From Methylocystis sp. (GTDB lineage: Bacteria > Pseudomonadota > Alphaproteobacteria > Rhizobiales > Beijerinckiaceae): a DNA stretch of 10,273 bases. The stretch spans positions 1 to 10,273 of the forward strand of contig JALRFG010000041.1 of assembly GCA_023253795.1 (NCBI GenBank). The letters are read 5' to 3'. The notes under the pieces are model-generated. The model was not told the origin of the DNA and searched no databases. It saw only the letters and a list, made by a program, of their open reading frames with translations. Shown in pieces: positions 6,248 to 10,273 of the stretch (its first letter is position 1; every line of letters starts with the position of its first letter). The position numbers and the translations under genes were made by a program.

Positions 6248-7477
6248 ATGACATCGAAAAACCTACACGCTGAGTCGTCGGCGCGGGCGCCGCGCAGAAT
6301 TGTCCTGTTGGGCGCCACCGGCTCGGTTGGCCGCTCCACCGTTGACTTGCTGCAACGCGAGCCGGAGAAGTTTTCCGTCGCCGCCGTCGCTGGTGGCCGC
6401 GACGCGGAAGGCCTTGCGGAGATCGCCCGCGCCACCAACGCCGAATTCGTCGCCGTGCGCGATGAAAATAGCTATGCGGCGCTCAAGCAGGCGCTTGCCG
6501 GCACGCGCACCGAGGTGGCGGCCGGACGCGAAGCGGTGATCGAGGCCGCAACCCGCAACGCCGATCTGGTCGTCTCGGCGATTGTCGGCGCCGCCGGCGT
6601 CGAGCCGACCCATGCGGCGATCCTCGCCGGTCGCGACATCGCCCTCGCCAACAAGGAATGTCTCGTTTGCGCCGGAGCGCCCTTCATGCGCGCGGCGCGC
6701 GAGAAAAACGTCGCGCTGTTGCCGGTCGACAGCGAGCACAATGCGATCTTTCAGGCGCTCGGCGGCGAAGATCCGGCGCGCATCGAGCGCATGATCGTTA
6801 CGGCGTCGGGCGGTCCTTTCCGCACCTGGACGAAGGAGCGGATCGCCCGCGCGACGGTCGAGGAAGCGCTCAACCATCCCAAATGGGCGATGGGACCAAA
6901 AATCACCGTCGATTCCGCCGGCATGATGAACAAGGGCCTCGAACTGATTGAGGCGCATCATCTGTTTGGCGTTCCGGTCGAAAAGCTTGAGGTCGTCGTT
7001 CATCCGCAATCCATCGTGCATGGTCTCGTGACCTTCGCCGACGGTTCGGTGACGGCGGGTCTCGCGCCACCGGACATGCGGGTGCCCATCGCGCATTGCC
7101 TCGCTTATCCCGAACGCCTGAACACGCCGGTCCAGCGTCTGGATTTTGCGAAAATCGCAACACTGACCTTTGAAGCGCCTGATTTCGAAAGATTTACAGC
7201 CCTCCGGCTGGTGTACGACGCTCTGGCGGACGGCGGCGCTTTGTCCACTGTGCTCAACGCCGCCAATGAAATCGCCGTCGAAGCTTTTCTCGATCGCCGT
7301 ATTGCGTTCTCCGGCATCGCCCACCATGTCGCAGAAGCGTGCGAGGCGGCTGTCCGTGACGGCTACGCCAAGGAGCCGGCGAGCGTCGCCGATGCGCTTG
7401 AGGTTGACCGGATGGTGCGGGAGCGGTCGCGCGCGACCCTCGCCGGAAACGCAACGGCTGAAGCGCTGACGATTTAA
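6248..7477 (+). CDS. dxr: 1-deoxy-D-xylulose 5-phosphate reductoisomerase
   Basis: The 409-residue enzyme converts DXP to 2-C-methyl-D-erythritol 4-phosphate with NADPH, the first committed step of the MEP isoprenoid pathway. Visible motifs are the Rossmann loop VLLGATGSVGRST (19-31), ALANKE (132-137), LLPVDSEHNAIFQ (158-169) with metal ligands D161 and E163, TASGGPFR (185-192), HPKWAMGPKITVDSAGMMNKG (210-230) followed by metal ligand E232, and NAANEIAV near residue 340. The position usually reading AQL.-.PDMR is AGLAPPDMR here (270-278), a mild variant. The first 15 residues before RRIVLLGATG are a polar extension. No clear ribosome site precedes the ATG, so the gene may depend on coupling to cdsA, 12 bases upstream. 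Its product supplies UppS. Confidence 0.97.
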   Translation: MTSKNLHAESSARAPRRIVLLGATGSVGRSTVDLLQREPEKFSVAAVAGGRDAEGLAEIARATNAEFVAVRDENSYAALKQALAGTRTEVAAGREAVIEAATRNADLVVSAIVGAAGVEPTHAAILAGRDIALANKECLVCAGAPFMRAAREKNVALLPVDSEHNAIFQALGGEDPARIERMIVTASGGPFRTWTKERIARATVEEALNHPKWAMGPKITVDSAGMMNKGLELIEAHHLFGVPVEKLEVVVHPQSIVHGLVTFADGSVTAGLAPPDMRVPIAHCLAYPERLNTPVQRLDFAKIATLTFEAPDFERFTALRLVYDALADGGALSTVLNAANEIAVEAFLDRRIAFSGIAHHVAEACEAAVRDGYAKEPASVADALEVDRMVRERSRATLAGNATAEALTI

Positions 7478-7531
7478 ATCTTTTCGTCCTTTCGCCCGGC
7501 GGCGCCGGCGCGGCGATCAAAGGTTGCCCAG

Positions 7532-8683
7532 ATGAGTTCGCTAACGACCATCGCCTATATGGTTCCGGCTTTCGTCATTCTCCTGACGATTGTCGTTTTC
7601 GTTCACGAATTCGGACATTTCATCGTCGGTCGCTGGTGCGGCGTTCAGGTTGACGCTTTTTCCATGGGATTTGGACCCGAACTTTGGTCGCGCGTCGATC
7701 GTTACGGCACACGCTGGCGCGTTGCAGCGATTCCGCTGGGCGGCTACGTGAAGTTCCATGGCGACGCCAACGGCGCCAGCGCGCCTGATCTGGAAGCGCT
7801 GGAGAATATGCCGGAAACCGAGCGCGCCGTGACCTTCGCCGCGCAGCCGTTATGGGCGCGAGCGGCGATCGTCTTCGCCGGCCCCTTTGCCAATTTTCTG
7901 CTCGCCATCGCATTGTTGACATCTATTCTCTACGTCAACGGACGGATCGTGCTGGAGCCACGTATCGGCGTCGTGCTGCCCGACGGCGCCGGCGCGGCGG
8001 CCGGCTTCAAACCCGGCGACGTCGTTGTCAGCATTGACGGCACGCCCGTCGCCGCATTCAGCAAGATGCAGGAAATCGTCTCGGGGTCGGCCGAGAAGAA
8101 ACTAGACTTCGTTATTCGTCGCGATGGTCAGGACATGCATCTGGATGCGGTTCCGGCGTGGCGGGAGATCGAAAACCCCGCCGGCAAGATTCGGATCGGC
8201 ATGCTGGGCCTGCAAGCCTCAACCGCACCGGGCGACTCGCGGGCGGAAAAATATGGGCTCGTTCAGTCTTTCGGGCTCGCGGTCGAGGAAGTCTGGATGA
8301 TTTCCAGTCGGTCCCTTGGCTATATGGGCGGCCTGATCACCGGGCGAGAAAGCGCCGAACAGCTTTCAGGCCCGATTGGAATCGCCCAGATGTCCGGCCA
8401 GGTGGCCCAGGCGGCGGCCAAGGTTGGCATAACGCCCTTCCTGAACTGGATCGCGCTGCTGTCGGTCTCGATTGGACTACTGAATTTGATGCCCGTGCCG
8501 CTGCTCGACGGCGGTCATCTGCTGTTTTACGGCATTGAGGCGATCCGCGGGCAGGCGCTGAACGAGCGCACACAGGAGTTCGCCTTCAGAATCGGGCTGG
8601 CGATGGTCGGAGCGCTGATGATTTTTTCGACCTACAATGATCTGGCGCGTCTGTTCCAGCGGCTCACAGGCGGCGCTTCTTAA
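7532..8683 (+). CDS. rseP: RseP/MmpA-type site-2 intramembrane zinc metalloprotease
   Basis: The 383-residue inner-membrane protease belongs to family M50. The zinc-binding HEFGH (25-29) lies in the first transmembrane helix. The second catalytic block, LLNLMPVPLLDGGHLLFYG (316-334), carries the third zinc ligand D326. A PDZ domain lies about 143-210 (AGFKPGDVVVSIDGTPV at 157-173). This homologue is shorter than the roughly 450-residue E. coli RseP and appears to hold a single PDZ domain rather than two, as in Caulobacter MmpA. Family members cut membrane-bound anti-sigma factors and remnant signal peptides, and the substrate here is unknown. AAAGG at 7519-7523 precedes the ATG by eight bases. 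The gene is 54 bp from dxr; bamA follows after a 296-bp gap. Confidence 0.95.
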   Translation: MSSLTTIAYMVPAFVILLTIVVFVHEFGHFIVGRWCGVQVDAFSMGFGPELWSRVDRYGTRWRVAAIPLGGYVKFHGDANGASAPDLEALENMPETERAVTFAAQPLWARAAIVFAGPFANFLLAIALLTSILYVNGRIVLEPRIGVVLPDGAGAAAGFKPGDVVVSIDGTPVAAFSKMQEIVSGSAEKKLDFVIRRDGQDMHLDAVPAWREIENPAGKIRIGMLGLQASTAPGDSRAEKYGLVQSFGLAVEEVWMISSRSLGYMGGLITGRESAEQLSGPIGIAQMSGQVAQAAAKVGITPFLNWIALLSVSIGLLNLMPVPLLDGGHLLFYGIEAIRGQALNERTQEFAFRIGLAMVGALMIFSTYNDLARLFQRLTGGAS

Positions 8684-8979
8684 GCTGAGCCTTAGATTAT
8701 CAATTAGTTAACAGCGTGGTCCCGGCCAAAAGAGGGGGGAGCAGCCTGCGCGCCCGCCTTGGGCGTTAACTCTTTGCTGACCATGAAATGTGACTTTCAC
8801 GCCACGTCTTCGACATATTATCAAATCATTACTCTTTCCAGATATGCAGGGTCAGACGGAGTCGGTAGAAGATTTCTGGCTAACGCCAGAGATTCTTTGG
8901 CCGTCCCCGACGAAGACCGAAAACAGCAAGACAGCCCCGCGCCGTTCGGGCGGACTGATTGCGACGAGGACAAACGTTA
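8684..8979. other. Intergenic leader upstream of bamA
   Basis: This is the longest gap within the plus-strand cluster. No hairpin with a T-run follows rseP, so read-through into bamA is possible, but the length leaves room for an additional promoter. A TGAAA-N6-TTTCA inverted repeat lies at 8784-8799. GTTAAC occurs twice, near 8707 and 8765. A clear -35/-10 pair was not found. A GAGGA at 8966-8970, nine bases before the bamA ATG, is the ribosome site. A short open frame spans much of the gap but is not supported as a gene. Confidence 0.5.
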
Positions 8980-10273
8980 ATGTCTTTTTTCCGCGGTATC
9001 TGGAAAACTTCGTCCATACTGGTTGCGGCTGTCGCCGTGACGCTGGCGCTTGCTGCGCCAGTCGCCGCTGCGCCGCCGATTGTTGTTTCGGGAGACCGCG
9101 CCGACGCGGAGACCATCAAGTCCTATTTCACGGGGACGAGCGACGCCGACATCGACAAGGGCCTGGAAGCCCTGCGCGCGAGCGGTCGCTATTCATCCGT
9201 ATCCGCCAGCCGTCAGGGCGGCTCCATCGTTATCCGCGTCGCGGAAGGCAATACGATCAATCGCGTTGCGCTTGAAGGCAACAGCAAGATCAAAACCGAT
9301 CAGTTGCTGCCAGAGTTGCGCACCAAGGCGCGCGCCGCGTTCAGCCCGGCGATGGCGGAATCCGACGTTGCGCGCATCACCGAAATCTATCGCCGCTCCG
9401 GCCGTGCCGCCGCCAAGGTCAGCTATCGCACCGTTCCGCTTGGCAATGGCCGCATCGATGTCGTCTTTACGGTCGAAGAGGGCTCCAAGACCGGCGTGAA
9501 GGAAATCAAATTCGTCGGCAATAACGTCTACTCCACCCGTCGCCTCGTCGGCATGATGGAGACGACGGAAATGAATTTCATGTCCTTCTTCAAGTCTTCC
9601 GACGTTTATGATCCGGATCGCATCGCGTCCGATCTTGAAATCATTCGTCGTTTCTACCTGAAAAATGGTTATGCCGATTTCCGCGTCGTCAGTTCGGATG
9701 CGAAATTCGATGCGGCGCCGCAGGGAACGACGCTTGAAGGCGGCGGTCTGCTCAGCGGCTCGCAGGGTGGCTATGTCATCACGATCGCGATCGAGGAAGG
9801 GCCTCAGTACCACGTCTCCACGGCGGATATTGAGTCGCACATTCCCGACATTCCCTCCGACGCGCTCAATGACGAGTTGCGGCTGAAGACTGGCGACGTT
9901 TACAACGGCGACGCCGTTGAAAAGACGGTTGAGGCGCTGACCCGCGCCGCCGCCAAGAAGGGCTACGCCTTCACGCAGGCGCGTCCGCGCGGCGAGCGTA
10001 ATCAGGCGGCGCAGACCGTGGCGATCCACTTCCTACTCGATGAAGGACCGCGCGTTTACATCGAACGCATCGTCATTCGCGGCAACACGCGCACACGCGA
10101 TTACGTCATTCGTCGTGAGTTCGATCTCGGCGAGGGCGACGCCTACAACCGCGTGCTCGTCGATCGCGCCGAACGCCGCCTCAATGGCCTTGGCTTCTTC
10201 AAGAAAGTGAAGATCACCAACGAGCCCGGCTCATCCCCGGATCGCGTGATCCTTTTTGTCGACGTTGAGGATC
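8980..10273 (+). CDS. bamA: Outer membrane protein assembly factor BamA (N-terminal part, cut by window end)
   Basis: The frame is open from the ATG to the window end (431 codons and one base), so only the periplasmic part is present and the C-terminal beta barrel lies outside. BamA is the essential outer-membrane core that inserts beta-barrel proteins. Residues 1-31 form a signal peptide (basic start, hydrophobic core, ending PVAAAPP). POTRA repeats follow at roughly 34-89, 91-169, 172-273, 276-357 and 359 onward. Repeated V..I...GN motifs mark the starts of several: INRVALEGN (93-101), VKEIKFVGN (173-181) and IERIVIRGN (361-369). The RRFYLKNGYADFRV stretch (223-236) is typical of POTRA3. 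Residues 251-264 form a glycine-rich insertion in POTRA3. A GAGGA nine bases upstream supports the start. Adjacency to rseP is the standard order. Confidence 0.96.
   Translation, partial: MSFFRGIWKTSSILVAAVAVTLALAAPVAAAPPIVVSGDRADAETIKSYFTGTSDADIDKGLEALRASGRYSSVSASRQGGSIVIRVAEGNTINRVALEGNSKIKTDQLLPELRTKARAAFSPAMAESDVARITEIYRRSGRAAAKVSYRTVPLGNGRIDVVFTVEEGSKTGVKEIKFVGNNVYSTRRLVGMMETTEMNFMSFFKSSDVYDPDRIASDLEIIRRFYLKNGYADFRVVSSDAKFDAAPQGTTLEGGGLLSGSQGGYVITIAIEEGPQYHVSTADIESHIPDIPSDALNDELRLKTGDVYNGDAVEKTVEALTRAAAKKGYAFTQARPRGERNQAAQTVAIHFLLDEGPRVYIERIVIRGNTRTRDYVIRREFDLGEGDAYNRVLVDRAERRLNGLGFFKKVKITNEPGSSPDRVILFVDVED

Noticed and set aside
6263..7327. Minus-strand open frame of 354 codons
   Set aside because: It is a shadow of dxr; GC-rich third positions keep the opposite frame open, and its composition is not protein-like.
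8783..8980. Short open frame (65 codons) in the bamA leader whose TAA overlaps the bamA ATG by one base
   Set aside because: It has no ribosome site, four AGA codons and weak third-position GC unlike the neighbouring genes, and no recognisable protein motif. A regulatory upstream frame cannot be excluded, but nothing supports it.
9193..10029. Long minus-strand open frame (278 codons)
   Set aside because: It is a shadow of bamA, whose plus-strand frame encodes clear POTRA repeats over the same bases.

Overview
The window is chromosomal housekeeping DNA from an alphaproteobacterium, most likely of the order Hyphomicrobiales (Rhizobiales). The reasons are a SciP/DUF1153 cell-cycle regulator, the gene order pgsA-moaD-moaE, the run pyrH-frr-uppS-cdsA-dxr-rseP-bamA, and a GC-rich codon pattern. 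The genus cannot be fixed from the sequence. No rRNA, tRNA, CRISPR array, insertion sequence or prophage was seen.

Region 1 (1-833, plus strand) holds the 3' end of pgsA (phosphatidylglycerophosphate synthase), overlapping moaD by 4 nt, followed by moaE. MoaD and MoaE are the two subunits of molybdopterin synthase. Region 2 (808-2533) has a minus-strand Yip1-family membrane protein whose 3' end overlaps the end of moaE. Next to it, divergently oriented, is a plus-strand eight-helix membrane protein of the lysylphosphatidylglycerol-synthase transmembrane (flippase-like) family. It ends in a strong symmetrical hairpin.

Region 3 (2555-3208) is the minus-strand gene for a SciP homologue, which in Caulobacter is an inhibitor of CtrA-dependent transcription, and a 378-nt divergent intergenic region. 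That region has an AT-rich block with a CtrA-box-like sequence facing sciP, then several short palindromes before pyrH.

Region 4 (3209-10273, plus strand) reads as one co-oriented cluster: UMP kinase (pyrH), ribosome recycling factor (frr), undecaprenyl diphosphate synthase (uppS), CDP-diglyceride synthase (cdsA), DXP reductoisomerase (dxr), the RseP/MmpA site-2 protease, and the N-terminal 431 codons of BamA, cut by the window end. The products are functionally linked. Dxr feeds isoprenoid precursors to UppS, which makes the peptidoglycan and O-antigen carrier lipid. CdsA makes the CDP-diacylglycerol used by PgsA. RseP handles envelope stress signalling and BamA inserts outer-membrane proteins.

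No new system is evident. The points most worth a second look are the putative CtrA-controlled promoter of sciP, the palindrome-rich pyrH leader, the pairing of sciP with pyrH without rpsB-tsf, and a glycine-rich insertion in the BamA POTRA region.
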